The notes: generated by a model from the letters alone, not told the origin. Shown: positions 1-11,121, numbered from the stretch's first letter. The stretch is DNA of 64,000 nt from Anomaloglossus baeobatrachus (GCF_048569485.1 NC_134357.1:335224742-335288741), one strand, 5' to 3'. A program made the numbers and translations.

Positions 1-2441
1 AGTCCTCCACTGCACGTTGTGATGAGACGAGGCTGGGCTGTGTGTTATCACCCACACCCACTACTGTTTCTTGCTGCAACTCATCGCGCTCCGCCTGCAA
101 TGCATCATGTTTGTTTTTGAGCAGAGACCGTTTTAGAAGGCAGAGTAGCGGTATGGTGACGCTAATAATGGCGTCATCACCACTCACCATCTTGGTGGAG
201 TCCTCAAAGTTTTGGAGGATGGTACATAGGTCGGACATCCATCTCCACTCCTCAGGTGTTATGTGTGGAGTTTGACCCATTTCCCGACGGCTTAGGTGAT
301 GCAGGTACTCAACAACTGCCCTCTTCTGCTCACATATCCTGACCAACATGTGCAGAGTTGAATTCCAACGCGTGGAGACATCACACACCAGTCTGTGAGC
401 CGGAAGATGCAAACGGCGCTGAAAGCCGGCAAGGCCGGCTGAAGCAGTAGGTGACTTTCGAAAATGTGCAGACAAGCGGCGAACTTTTACCAGCAGATCA
501 GACAGCTCTGGGTATGACTTTAGAAACCGCTGAACCATGAGGTTGAGCACATGGGCCACGCATGGAACATGTGTCAGCTGGCCTCACCTCAAAGCCGCCA
601 CCAGGTTCCGGCCATTGTCACACACGACCTTTCCTGGCTTTAGGTTCAGAGGTGTGAGCCAGTCATCTGCCTGCTGTTTCAGAGCTGTCCACACCTCTTC
701 TGCATTGTGGGGTTTGTCACCTATGCAGATTAGCTTCAGCACAGCCTGTTGCCGCTTCGCCGAGGCAGTGCTGCAGTGCTTCCAGCTTGGTACTGGTGTG
801 GAGGGTAAAGTGGATGAGGATGCGCAGGAGGAGGAGGAGGCTGAAGAGCATGACATTCCGGAGCTGTAGAGTGTGGGTGAAACCCTGACTGAGGTAGGGC
901 CTGCAAACCTTGGTGTGGGAAGGACGTGTTCCGTCCCTCGCTCAGACTGGGTCCCAGCTTCCACAATATTAACCCAGTGTGCCGTCAACGAGATGTAGCG
1001 GCCTTGCCCACAAGCACTTGTCCACGTGTCTGTGGTTAGGTGGACTTTGGGTGAAACAGCGTTGTTCAGGGCACGTGTGATGTTTTGTGACACGTGGTTA
1101 TGCAATGCGGGGACGGCACACCGGGAGAAATAGTGGCGGCTGGGGGACCGAGTAACGTGGGACAGCTGCCGCCATCAGGTCGCGGAATGCTTCTGTCTCC
1201 ACCAGCCTAAAAGGCAACATTTCCAGCGCAAGCAGTCGCGAAATGTTAGCATTTAGAACTGTGGCATGTGGGGCGTTGGCAGTGTATTTGCGCCTGCGTT
1301 CAAAGGTTTGCTGAATGGATAACTGAACGCTGCGCTGGGACAAGGACGTGCTTGATGATGGTGTTATTTCTGTGTAGGCAACTGCAGGTGCAGGACCGGA
1401 GGAGGCTTGTTCGCAGGCAGCATGGACAGGGGATTGGCTCGCATGCACAACCAGCGAAGACGTAGCAGTGACATCAGCAAGCACTGCTCCTCGACTCTGT
1501 TGTACTTCCCACAAAGTCGGGTGCTTGGCTGACATGTGCCTGATCATGCTGGTGGTGGTCAGGCTGCTAGTTTTGGTACCCCTGCTGATGCTGGCACGGC
1601 AGGTGTTGCAAATGGCCTTTTTAGAATCATCTGGAGCCAACTTAAAAAACTGCCAGACTCGGGAAGACCTAACATATGTACAGGCACCTTGTGTCGTGTT
1701 GTTGTTCCGGGGAACGGTTGCCTGACTTCTGCCTGGAGCCACCACCCTGCTTCTTACTGCCTGTTGGGATGCTACGCCTCCCTCCCCCTGTGCACTGCTG
1801 TCCTCGCTCTGCATATCCTCCTGCCAGGTTGGGTCAGTTACTGGATCATCCACCACGTCGTCTTCCTCTTCCGCACCCTGCTCCTCCTCCTGACTTCCTG
1901 ACAATTGTGTCTCATCATCGTCCACCCCTTGTTGAGACACGTTGCCAACTTCGTGAGAACGTGGCTGCTTAAATATTTGGGCATCTGTACATACGATCTC
2001 CTCATGACCCACTTCAACATGAGCTGGCGAGAGGCCAGAATGTGCGAATGGAAACGTGAACAGCTCTTCCGAGTGTCCAAGTGTGGGATCAGTAATGTCC
2101 GAGGACGTGTACTCAGCCTTGTGGTAGGAAGGAGGATCAGGTTCTGAAATGTGCGGTGCAGTATCACGGCTACTGACACTTGACCGTGTGGAAGACAGAG
2201 TGTTTGTGGTGGTGCCAATCTGACTGGAAGCATTATCCGCTATCCAACTAACAACCTGTTGACACTGGTCTTGGTTCAAGAGCGGTGTACTGCTGCGTTC
2301 CCCAAGAATTTGGGACAGGACGTGCGAGCGACTAGATGTGGCCCTTTGTTGTGGCGAAATTAGAGCTTGCCCACGACCTCGGCCTCTGCCTGCACCACCA
2401 TCACGTCCACTTCCTTGTTCCTTGCCAACGGCCTTGCGCAT
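1..2441 (-). pseudogene. hAT transposase with BED zinc finger, broken
   Basis: The likely start is the ATG at 2441, because the reading frame upstream of it runs into the tandem array. The N-terminal part is long and acidic. A BED finger follows at about residues 260-307, with Cys-x2-Cys and His-x4-His ligands (CNTC, then MIRHMSAKH). After it comes a hAT catalytic region with recognisable boxes: LTTDTWTSACGQGRYISLTA, VCDNGRNL, CVAHVLNLMV and STRWNSTLHML. The last part, including the usual C-terminal dimerisation segment, lies beyond the left edge. Two breaks are visible: a one-base insertion in the G run at 1142-1146 shifts the frame, and an in-frame TGA sits at 584-586. Reading resumes in the expected frame after each, so the copy is recently dead. 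The organisation resembles ZBED-type hAT proteins. Confidence 0.85.
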
Positions 2442-2450
2442 TTTGCAATG

Positions 2451-3400
2451 CTGTGCTGACGTGTATTCACTAGACTTGTGCGTTATATCCAAGTTTGTGC
2501 AAATCGTGCACCTGTACGCTGCCACCGACAGGCACACACGTGCGGTTTTTAAATGCAAGCACGGACGCACTAAGAACCTAACAGGTTTTTAGGAGCGACA
2601 AATATTACTGAGAAGTCTGACACTATCAGACACTGCTGACTGACGTGTATTATACACTACACTTGTGCGTTATATAATAGTTTGTGAAAAACGCACACAA
2701 GTGCACCTGTACGCTGCCACCGACAGGCACACACGTGCAGTTTTTAAATGCAAGCACGGACGCACTAAGAACCTAACAGGTTTTTAGGAGCGACAAATAT
2801 TACTGAGAAGTCTGACACTATCAGACACTGCTGACTGACGTGTATTATACACTACACTTGTGCGTTATATAATAGTTTGTGAAAAACGCACACAAGTGCA
2901 CCTGTACGCTGCCACCGACAGGCACACACGTGCGGTTTTTAAATGCAAGCACGGACGCACTAAGAACCTAACAGGTTTTTAGGAGCGACAAATATTACTG
3001 AGAAGTCTGACACTATCAGACACTGCTGACTGACGTGTATTATACACTACACTTGTGCGTTATATAATAGTTTGTGAAAAACGCACACAAGTGCACCTGT
3101 ACGCTGCCACCGACAGGCACACACGTGCGGTTTTTAAATGCAAGCACGGACGCACTAAGAACCTAACAGGTTTTTAGGAGCGACAAATATTACTGAGAAG
3201 TCTGACACTGTCAGACACTGCTGACTGACGTGTATTATTATACACTACACTTGTGCGTTATATAATAGTTTGTGCAAAATGTGCACCTGTACGCTGCCAC
3301 CGACAGGCACACACGTGCGGTTTTTAAATGCAAGCACGGACGCACTAAGAACCTAACAGGTTTTTAGGAGCGACAAATATTACTGAGAAGTCTGACACTA
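2451..3400. repeat. 195-bp tandem array, about 5 units
   Basis: The landmark TGACGTGTATTA recurs at 2641, 2836, 3031 and 3226, giving an exact 195-bp period. A partial unit precedes it and another follows. Units are nearly identical and contain GTGCGTTATATAATAG and CGGACGCACTAAGAACC. The array sits directly upstream of the hAT transposase start on the minus strand, so it may be 5' regulatory DNA. Near identity points to recent amplification or homogenisation. Confidence 0.95.
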
Positions 3401-3464
3401 TCTGGACTGTTTTAGACTGTGTACACCAGCCCCAGATATGATGAAGGCTGGTATACGGTCACCA

Positions 3465-3690
3465 CTAGGAATGGCTATATACCCTGCCTGCCTGCCTGTA
3501 TACTGCTACAATAGTCCTGACAAGGACTCTTCTGGTCACTAGCCTGTATTCCGACCTGGCTATACCCTGCCTGTATATAGCAACAATAGTCCTGAGAAGG
3601 ACTCTGCTACTGTACTCCGACCTGGCTATTCCCTGCCTGCCTGTATACAACTTATTGTATGTCCTGAGAAGGACTTCTGGTCACACTGTT
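3465..3690. repeat. short degenerate tandem repeat, about 3 units
   Basis: Three units share CCTGCCTG, TATAC and AGTCCTGA(C/G)AAGGACT blocks, with spacing of roughly 60-90 bp. They lie in the 5' region of the hAT element, between the 195-bp array and its terminus. Confidence 0.7.
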
Positions 3691-4060
3691 TGCATCCCTG
3701 CTCCGGAAATAACTATAAAGGGCCGCAAACCTTTCCCTGAAGCAGCAACCCTCTCCCTGCACTGACTGTCTGGATGGCTGTGAGCAGAGCACAGCGCGCC
3801 CGCCGGTATAAAGGCTCGGTCACGCTGTGCGGGCCGGCCAATCACTGCAATTCCACAACTAACAGGGCTGTGGCATTGCAGTGGTCTGCCAGCCAATCCC
3901 TGCATGAGGGCTGGCTCTCAAAAGAGCGCCAACATGCAGGGATGAAGACCACGAGTACAGCACGAGTATCGCGAGATTACTCGGTCCCCGCCGAGTAGCC
4001 CGAGTACAGTGATACTCGTGCGAGTACCGAGTAGTAACAAGCATACTCGCTCATCACTAG

Positions 4061-4848
4061 TGTTAGGCCCTCAGCAGGTAGGGCCGTGCCTAGGAGATGA
4101 TGAGGGGTAATAACGGAGACCACACCAGGATGTCTTTAACAGTCTCTTCTCACTCAGGCCCTTGGATTACTGGTTCAAGTCCCTTGAAGTATCAGTGCCA
4201 ATGTAGTGACCCACGTTGCTCTGTCCCCGGCACTCTCTCTTGGTTTGGTCCCCGTAGCATGGAGCGTTTGGGGCCCGACTGTCCTTTTCGGGTACAGTCT
4301 CCTTCTCTGTACGGCGGGCAGTGCGAACCCTGTGGGGAGGTAAGTGTCCGAATCCCGATCCTAGTTTACTGCTGATGCCCCCGGATTATTTGGTTTGGTG
4401 AAGTCCGTGAAGGTGTCCTCATTGGGCAGATATTTATCAAGCCCCGTAGAACTAGTGCCTGATCTAGGGCCCTGTGCCCCGTGCGTGCTCCGGTCCCAGC
4501 GGTATCTCCGGTACCCGACCTGGCAACCTCTCTCCTGTGCCCCGGGGGCACCGCTGCATGGACCCAGCTCAGGCACATCCACACACCTCTCCTGTGTACC
4601 ACACTCTGTCTACTGACTGACTGATTACCCCTCCCGCTAGGCTGGCTAGGCCCAGGGACTCGTTCCTTTCCATGGCGACCATCCCCTTACATGGTTAACC
4701 CTCTATGCCCGGTGTGGAGTGGAAAACTAGGATTTTGGTTGTGCTTTGGTGGTATCGGCACTAATACTCCAGGTCCCAGGGGGTAGGTCCTGCATGCCCA
4801 AGAGGATGCAGTTCCCTGTAGTGCCCTGAGGGTCTCAGGGGCGCTACA
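4061..4848 (-). mobile_element. Probable solo LTR fossil (Ty3/Gypsy-like)
   Basis: The 788-bp segment begins TGTTAGGCC and ends GGCGCTACA, so it has TG...CA ends. Read on the minus strand it starts TGTAGCGCCCCTGAG, similar to the TGTGACGCCCTGG start of the LTR family found elsewhere in this window. No internal region is attached. The flanks show no clear target duplication, and the left flank is a hAT end, which makes the boundary uncertain. Confidence 0.5.
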
Positions 4849-6000
4849 GTAACAAGTGGCCTAACAGAGATTTTGCACACAGGGAAGCAAAAAGACAAGT
4901 CATAGACTATATACATCACATGTGGAACACACAATGAGATAAAACCACCAATGTGGGAATATCATAGATAATTGACAGGACAGTAAGTAAATACATAGCA
5001 AAACATCGCATAAATAAACTCCACGATAGGTGACTGTATAGTGTCCACAGCCATAGATTAATTCAGGGTTTTGGCAAAATGACTTGTAAAGCTCATATGC
5101 CGACACATAGAGATCTGGTAGTTTGAAAAATAAATAAAGTCAAGTGATAATAAAAAAACAAAACAGGAAAGGGATATGTTAATATGTACAAAAAGAATAA
5201 TTGTCACTGAAGACAATACTACTACTGACCAGAGCACCCGGAAAGGGGGAATGTAATACACATAGAAATGCTGATGAGGACATCAAAGACTCACAAGAAA
5301 GGAGAAAAGCTGACTGTCTCGTTCAATCCCCTTGGCACCAGGGTGTCCAAAGTGATAATGCATTTGGACTCACACTGTGCAAGAGTTTTTCTCAAGTCAA
5401 GGCCCTGTTACACGCAACGACGTATCTAACGATATATCGCCGGGGTCACGGATTCCATGACGCACATCCGGCATCGTTAGCGACGTTGTTGCGTGTGACA
5501 CCAATGAGCGACCATTAACGATGGAAAATACTGACCAAATCGTTGACACGTCGTTCCTTTTCAAAAAATCGTTGATTGTTGAGGACGCACGTTGTTCGTC
5601 GTTCCCGAGGCAGCACACATCGCTATGTGTGACACCTCGGGAATGACGAACTACAGCTTACCTGCGGCCGGCGGCAATGAAGAAGGAAGGAGGTGGGCGG
5701 GATGTTACGGCCGCTCATCTCCGCCCCTCCGCTTCTATTGAGTGGCCGCTTAGTGACACCGCTGTGACGCTGCACGAACCGCCCCCTTAGAAAGGAGGCG
5801 GTTCGCCAGCCACAGCGACATCGCTAGGCAGGTAAGTCCGTATATCACATCAATTCCTCTAACTTGTAGGGACTTGGGACTGCAATTATGGTAGGATCGA
5901 AGGTGGCGTGGTAAAGTTTTTAAAAGGGCTTTGTCGTCCATTGCCGCTCAACGAAAACTGGCCAAAGTAGTCCCTGATGGGCACAACAGTCTGATACTAG
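4849..6000 (-). mobile_element. Penelope-like (or other non-LTR) retroelement remnant split by a MITE
   Basis: On the minus strand, 5940-5838 reads KALLKTLPRHLRSYHNC. After an inserted MITE, 5394-5290 reads CIITLDTLVPRGLNETVS. Both resemble the C-terminal region of Penelope-like proteins. The reading frame is interrupted and no RT core is visible. Class assignment is tentative. The stretch 4849-5290 would be its 3' untranslated part. Confidence 0.45.
5396..5837. mobile_element. MITE (TA-target 'GTGTAAAG' family), right end missing
   Basis: The left end CCCTGTTACACGCAACGA and internal blocks such as CGATATATCG and GGAGGCGGTTCG match the roughly 550-bp MITE family found repeatedly in the window. 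The expected right terminus is absent. It interrupts the Penelope-like remnant. Confidence 0.75.
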
Positions 6001-6299
6001 GTTTAACCAGTAATAGACCTGCTGTTTAATGCAAAGATGAAATTATCCATACATCCTAACATAGAGCAGATGTAATTCCTCCACAGACAGAAAGACCTGA
6101 GCAAGCAAATCTAGTCTGCATATTACTCAATGTTTGAAGATGTAAACAAAACCTCAATATGCAAATACTATTATCAAGTAATCCTATGGTGTCTGACTCT
6201 GAGATTTAATGGCACTCTGATTGTCATAATTCTAATTAGCGGTACCCTGCCCTCCTGCAGCGTCTATGCTGGGCCTCATATTTTCCTCTGGTGAACACA

Positions 6300-6850
6300 T
6301 TGTTCCCTCTCAAGTTCTGTGTGGTGTGGGAGGGGCCTAATCATTGAAGCCTCTTTCTGGATGATTGCTTTATCTGGGAGCTATTTCACCTGGAACACAG
6401 ACAGTGATAGTTCCTGTTTTGCAGTGTATGTCTCTGGTTCCCGTAAGTGACTGACCTGATCTTGTCCCACTACCTAGTTCCTAGTACCACTTACCACCTC
6501 TTCCCCTACTCTGACTTGACTCCTTGCCTCCCTGACCTTTGGCTAGTTTCCTGACCCTGGCTTTGCTCTCTCCTGCGTACCTGACAAGTCCTCTTGGCTA
6601 CCTTCCTCGGCTTGTACCCTGACTCTGGCTTCACTCTCTTCCTGGCACTTGACGCAACTTCCTGGTTTACAGACCCTCCTCTTGCACATTGACTTCGGCT
6701 TTTCTCTCCCTCTGTTACTGATATTATCTCCTGGCTCCTGACTCCTGGCTCGTTCGACTACCCCCGCAGATCTGCTCCACTAGTGTTTCTCGTGACTCCT
6801 AGTGGTTTTGCGTCTCTTTACACCTGGGTGTTTGGCATCAAACTGATAAG
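6300..6850. repeat. Degenerate pyrimidine-rich repeat (CTGAC...TGGCTT type)
   Basis: Loosely repeated words such as CTGACTCTGGCTTC, CTTCCTGG and GACTCCTGGCT fill this stretch and end with CTCCTAGTGGTTTTGCG. A similar stretch lies at 31060-31440. No open frame or termini are seen, and origin is unknown. Confidence 0.4.
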
Positions 6851-7645
6851 TATTAAATCCAAACAGTAGAATTACTCAAAGGAAAATCACTAATAAAGTT
6901 CAACAAGTTACTCAACAAAAATCACTCTGATAAAGGTGAAAAATCACTGAAAACAAATTACTCAACAGGAGTGAATACAATGGTATATTTTGCAACTTAT
7001 AAAGTTAGAAACCAAAGTACTTAAAATTAGACTGCCAGTATTAGGTGAGAACATTGACATGGATGTTATTTACTTCACTTAGCTGGATTTCTTATGTCTT
7101 GGTACCTTCTTGTCTGTTCTTTGAATTCTAATGATTATATGACATATTTTAGTGACATGTTAAAATCATGATTTCAGGTACAGTATATTACACTGTACCA
7201 AGGCTTGTACTCCATGTTCCCATAGGCCTTTTAAATAAGTTCCCAAGCTCTTCCTTGCGGCGTCTTTTTATTCTAATGTTATTGATGGTGTCTCTTCATG
7301 GAAAAGTCGTTTGAATTCCTGTGTCTTCTGCTATAATCAGCCAAGTCACATTTCTATGCATATGCTCTGGAGATGAATTAATTGCGGTGGATAATTTATG
7401 CATCCTGTAGGACTTATCTGTTGCTGTGGTAACAAGCACAATTTTAATTTATCATTTTCAATATGGATGTAAAAGTAATCCTTTATTATGCACAGACATC
7501 ATGTGTAGATAACTGAATGTTGTAAAGTAATCAAAAATTAGATTTTACCCACTAGTAACATTATTTACAGAAATGATTTGTAAGACTTAAGCGCCCTGAC
7601 AAATACAATATTAAGTATATTATATGTCTTATCGCAGCAGTACCT
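6851..7645. other. AT-rich non-coding stretch
   Basis: No gene, element terminus or repeat could be recognised here. Confidence 0.6.
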
Positions 7646-7649
7646 AGGG

Positions 7650-8225
7650 TACTAGCCATGGCTGGCTTTACCTATATGCGAATTGTGCGGCCGCACAGGG
7701 CGCCGGCCGGCAGACAGCAGAGGGGGTGCCCAGGGAGCAGCAATTCACTTTCACTTGCTGCTCTTGTAGTGCCCAAGATCCAGCAGGGGGCGCCTACCCC
7801 TCCTCTGTGTACTGTCTGCTCCTGCGGTGCCCAGGATCCAGTAGGGGGCGCCCTTCCCTCCTCTGTTCTCTGTGTACTGTCTGCTGCTGCAGTGCCCAAG
7901 AACCAACAGGGGGCGCCCTCACCTCATCTGTGCTCTGTGTACTGTCTGCTCCTGCTGTGCCCAGGATCCAGCAGGGGGCGCCCTCCCCTCCTCTGTGCTC
8001 TGTGTACTCTCTGCTCCTGCGGTGCCCAGGATCCAGCAGGGGGCGCCCTCCCCTCCTCTGTGCTCTGTGTACTCTCTGCTCCTGTTGTGCCCAGGAGGAT
8101 CCAGCAGGAGGCGCCTTCTCCTCCTCTGTGCTCTGTGTGCTGTCTGCTCCTGCGGTGCCCAGGATCCAGCAGGGGGCGCCCTTCCCTCCTCTGTGCTTTG
8201 CATCTTGTCTTCTCCTGTCTTCACC
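7650..8225 (+). repeat. 65-bp tandem array with a CTCF-like core in each unit
   Basis: Seven cores of the form CCAGCAGGGGGCG start at 7780, 7838, 7903, 7968, 8033, 8101 and 8166. Spacing is 58, 65, 65, 65, 68 and 65 bp, and all share one orientation. Five match the published CTCF core consensus CCASYAGRKGGCR at every position. Those at 7903 and 8101 differ at one position each. A weaker relative, AGCAGAGGGGGTGCC, is at 7717. The preceding GGCTTTACC...GCGGCCGCACAGGGCG resembles a hAT-type terminus, so the array may have grown inside a non-autonomous hAT. Several frames on both strands stay open only because the period is GC-rich; they are not genes. Confidence 0.85.
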
Positions 8226-8424
8226 AGAGAGAGAAGGGGGAGGGGCGCCTGTTCTGCTCCAGCCTGAAAAGCTACTACTACAGAGCCACTGCTCTCCTGG
8301 AGGCTGGGAAGGAAGAAGACTTCTACTGTTTGTACCGTATGTGAGTATAATGTGCTGTGTGTCATATCTGTAATGTATTATGTGCTGTCTGTATGTGTTA
8401 TGTGTAAGATGTGTGTATGTCCTG

Positions 8425-8490
8425 TATACTGTGCAATATCTATCTATTATCTATCCATCTATCTATCTACCTATCTATCTATATCCATCT
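8425..8490. repeat. (TCTA)n microsatellite
   Basis: Imperfect tetranucleotide run of TATC/CATC units, immediately left of a Tc1 remnant. Confidence 0.9.
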
Positions 8491-9350
8491 AAAGTTTAAT
8501 CTGCCAAATTCCAGCCTTGCTGAAGCATCCCCAGATCATCACTGATCCTCCACCAAATTTCACAGTGGATGCAAGAAACTGTGGCTTGTACGCCTCTCCA
8601 GGTCTCCGTCTAACCATTAGACGACCAGGTGTTGAGCAAAGCTGAAAATTAGATTCATCAGAGAAGATTACCTTACTCCTGTCCCCTATGGTCCAATTGG
8701 GCAGAATAAACTTTGCGAAGGACATATGAATCAAGCCGCATACAAGGTTATCCTGGAAAAACAGGTGCTTCTGTCTGCTCAGGCAATGTTACCCAACTCT
8801 GAGGACTGGTTATTCCAGCAGGACATTGCACCACGCCACACAGCTAGGTCAATCAATGTGTGGATGAAGGACCACCACATAAAAACCCTGTCATGGTCAG
8901 CCTAATCTTCAGACCTGAACCCTATTGAAAACCTCTGGAATGTAATCAAGAGGAAGATAGATAGTCACAAGCCATCATACAAAGAATTGCTTACATTTTT
9001 GCACCAGGAGTGGCATAAGGTCACCCAAAAGCATTGTGAAAAACTGGTGGAAAGCAGCCAAGACGCATGAAAGCTGTGATTAAAAATCATGGTTATTCCA
9101 CAAAATATTGATTTCTGAACTCTTCCTGAGCTAAAACATTATTAGTATTGTTGTTTCTAAATGATTATGAACTTGTTTTCTTTGCATTATTTGAGGTATC
9201 TGAAAGCACTGCATTGTTTTGTTATTTTGACCATGTTGTCAGTAGTTTATAGAATTAAAGAAGAATTTACATTTTACTCAAAAATATACCTAGAAAGAAA
9301 AAAATCAGAAAAACTAAACATTTTGCAGTAGTCTCTTAATTTTTGCCAGA

Positions 9351-9352
<2 letters not shown>
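8489..9352 (+). pseudogene. Tc1/mariner remnant with an inverted internal segment
   Basis: Positions 8735-9110 on the plus strand encode the C-terminal half of a Tc1 transposase: LFQQDIAPRHTARS, SSDLNPIENLWNVIKR, then HCEKLVESS, with stops. The segment that should precede it in the same direction (KVIFSDESNFQLC ... GGGSVMIWGCFSKAG) lies at 8489-8734 on the minus strand. This fits an in-place inversion of about 245 bp with its breakpoint at 8734/8735. The 3' part runs to a terminus reading AATTTTTGCCAGAACT at about 9350. The 5' end is missing and the copy is dead. Confidence 0.85.

Positions 9353-9392
<40 letters not shown>
9353..9392. repeat. (TA)n microsatellite
   Basis: Uninterrupted TA run between two Tc1-type elements. 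It supplies the TA dinucleotides that such elements use as targets. Confidence 0.95.
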
Positions 9393-9395
<3 letters not shown>

Positions 9396-11043
9396 TTAGG
9401 TCCAGAAATATTTGGACAGTGACACAATTTTCGCGAGTTGGGCTCTGCATACCACCACATTGGATTTGAAATGAAACCTCTACAACAGAATTCAAGTGCA
9501 GATTGTAACGTTTAATTTGAAGGTTTGAACAAAAATATCTGATAGAAATTGTAGGAATTGTACACATTTCTTTACAAACACTCCACATTTTAGGAGGTCA
9601 AAAGTAATTGGACAAATAAACCAAACCCAAAAAAAATGTTTTATTTTCAATATTTTGTTGCGAATCCTTTGGAGGCAATCACTGCCTTAAGTCTGGAACC
9701 CATGGACATCACCAAACGCTGGGTTTCCTCCTTCTTAATGCTTTGCCAGGCCTTTACAGCCGCAGCCTTCAGGTCTTGCTTGTTTGTGGGTCTTTCCGTC
9801 TTAAGTCTGGATTTGAGCAAGTGAAATGCATGCTCAATTGGGTTAAGATCTGGTGATTGACTTGGCCATTGCAGAATGTTCCACTTTTTTGCACTCATGA
9901 ACTCCTGGGTAGCTTTGGCTGTATGCTTGGGGTCATTGTCCATCTGTACTATGAAGCGCCGTCCGATCAACTTTGCGGCATTTGGCTGAATCTGGGCTGA
10001 AAGTATATCCCGGTACACTTCAGAATTCATCTGGCTACTCTTGTCTGCTGTTATGTCATCAATAAACACAAGTGACCCAGTGCCATTGAAAGCCATGCAT
10101 GCCCATGCCATCACGTTGCCTCCACCATGTTTTACAGAGGATGTGGTGTGCCTTGGATCATGTGCCGTTCCCTTTCTTCTCCAAACTTTTTTCTTCCCAT
10201 CATTCTGGTACAGGTTGATCTTTGTCTCATCTGTCCATAGAATACTTTTCCAGAACTGAGCTGGCTTCATGAGGTGTTTTTCAGCAAATTTAACTCTGGC
10301 CTGTCTATTTTTGGAATTGATGAATGGTTTGCATCTAGATGTGAACCCTTTGTATTTACTTTCATGGAGTCTTCTCTTTACTGTTGACTTAGAGACAGAT
10401 ACACCTACTTCACTGAGAGTGTTCTGGACTTCAGTTGATGTTGTGAACGGGTTCTTCTTCACCAAAGAAAGTATGCGGCGATCATCCACCACTGTTGTCA
10501 TCCGTGGACGCCCAGGCCTTTTTGAGTTCCCAAGCTCACCAGTCAATTCCTTTTTTCTCAGAATGTACCCGACTGTTGATTTTGCTACTCCAAGCATGTC
10601 TGCTATCTCTCTGATGGATTTTTTCTTTTTTTTCAGCCTCATGATGTTCAGCTTCACCTCAATTGAGAGTTCCTTAGACCGCATGTTGTCTGGTCACAGC
10701 AACAGCTTCCAAATGCAAAACCACACACCTGTAATCAACCCCAGACCTTTTAACTACTTCATTGATTACAGGTTAACGAGGGAGAAGCCTTCAGAGTTAA
10801 TTGCAGCCCTTAGAGTCCCTTGTCCAATTACTTTTGGTCCCTTGAAAAAGAGGAGGCTATGCATTACAGAGCTATGATTCCTAAACCCTTTCTCCGATTT
10901 GGATGTGAAAACTCTCATATTGCAGCTGGGAGTGTGCACTTTCAGCCCATATTATATATATAATTGTATTTCTGAACATGTTTTTGTAAACAGCTAAAAT
11001 AACAAAACTTGTGTCACTGTCCAAATATTTCTGGACCTAACTG
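9393..11043 (-). mobile_element. Complete Tc1/mariner transposon with intact transposase
   Basis: The 1651-bp element has matching terminal repeats. The left begins CAGTTAGGTCCAGAAATATT; the right is its reverse complement, ending AATATTTCTGGACCTAACTG. The match is about 33 bp, and TA flanks both sides (9391-9392 and 11044-11045). The single gene inside is on the minus strand and uninterrupted. Termini, target site and ORF are all present, so this copy looks structurally autonomous. Confidence 0.93.
9647..10684 (-). CDS. Tc1-type transposase, DD34E, 345 aa, intact
   Basis: This is the cut-and-paste transposase of the surrounding element; the family acts in the nucleus on the element's terminal repeats and inserts at TA. 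Residues 1-55 form the first helix-turn-helix (REIADMLGVAKSTVGYIL). A GRPR minor-groove motif is at 58-61. A second helix-turn-helix follows (about 65-115, containing SVSKSTVKRRL). The catalytic domain has D152 in WTDETK, D249 in QMDNDPKH and E284 in LNPIEH, with exactly 34 residues between the last two. A glycine-rich box (KHGGGN, 185-190) is present. Length matches the family's usual 340-350 residues, and the end GFATKY is typical. The start is the first Met of the frame, directly followed by conserved sequence. No stop or frameshift is seen, unlike the other Tc1 copies here. Confidence 0.95.
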   Translation of the reverse strand: MRSKELSIEVKLNIMRLKKKKKSIREIADMLGVAKSTVGYILRKKELTGELGNSKRPGRPRMTTVVDDRRILSLVKKNPFTTSTEVQNTLSEVGVSVSKSTVKRRLHESKYKGFTSRCKPFINSKNRQARVKFAEKHLMKPAQFWKSILWTDETKINLYQNDGKKKVWRRKGTAHDPRHTTSSVKHGGGNVMAWACMAFNGTGSLVFIDDITADKSSQMNSEVYRDILSAQIQPNAAKLIGRRFIVQMDNDPKHTAKATQEFMSAKKWNILQWPSQSPDLNPIEHAFHLLKSRLKTERPTNKQDLKAAAVKAWQSIKKEETQRLVMSMGSRLKAVIASKGFATKY

Positions 11044-11049
11044 TATATA

Positions 11050-11121
11050 CCGCTCAAAAAATAGAGGGAACACTAAAATACCATTGTGCTGTTTAAGTGT
11101 TCCCTTTATCTTTTTGAGCAG
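11050..11121. mobile_element. 72-bp Tc1-type MITE
   Basis: Hairpin with ends CGCTCAAAAA...AGGGAACACT and AGTGTTCCC...TTTTTGAGCAG, flanked by TA. It is a short deletion derivative lying 6 bp from the intact Tc1 element. Confidence 0.85.

Larger units (their letters stand above)
1..4059 (-). mobile_element. hAT DNA transposon, autonomous-type but decayed, cut by left window edge
   Basis: The right boundary is the end reading TCATCACTA at 4051-4059; on the minus strand this begins TAGTGATGAGCGAG, a hAT-like terminal sequence. Reading leftward (the element's 5' to 3') come a GC-rich 5' region (about 3690-4059), short repeats (3470-3690), a 195-bp tandem array (2451-3400) and then the transposase. 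The other terminus and the target duplication lie left of the window, so total length is unknown. A solo LTR abuts it at 4061. Confidence 0.75.

Noticed and set aside
537-869. 110-aa plus-strand frame
   Set aside because: Antisense to the hAT transposase, whose motifs are clear on the other strand.
2451-3400. Possible CRISPR-like array
   Set aside because: Units are contiguous 195-bp copies with no alternating unique spacers, and the setting is a vertebrate transposon.
7658-8373. Frames of 130-228 aa over the 65-bp array
   Set aside because: Open in several frames on both strands because of GC-rich repetition; better explained as a repeat array with CTCF-like cores.
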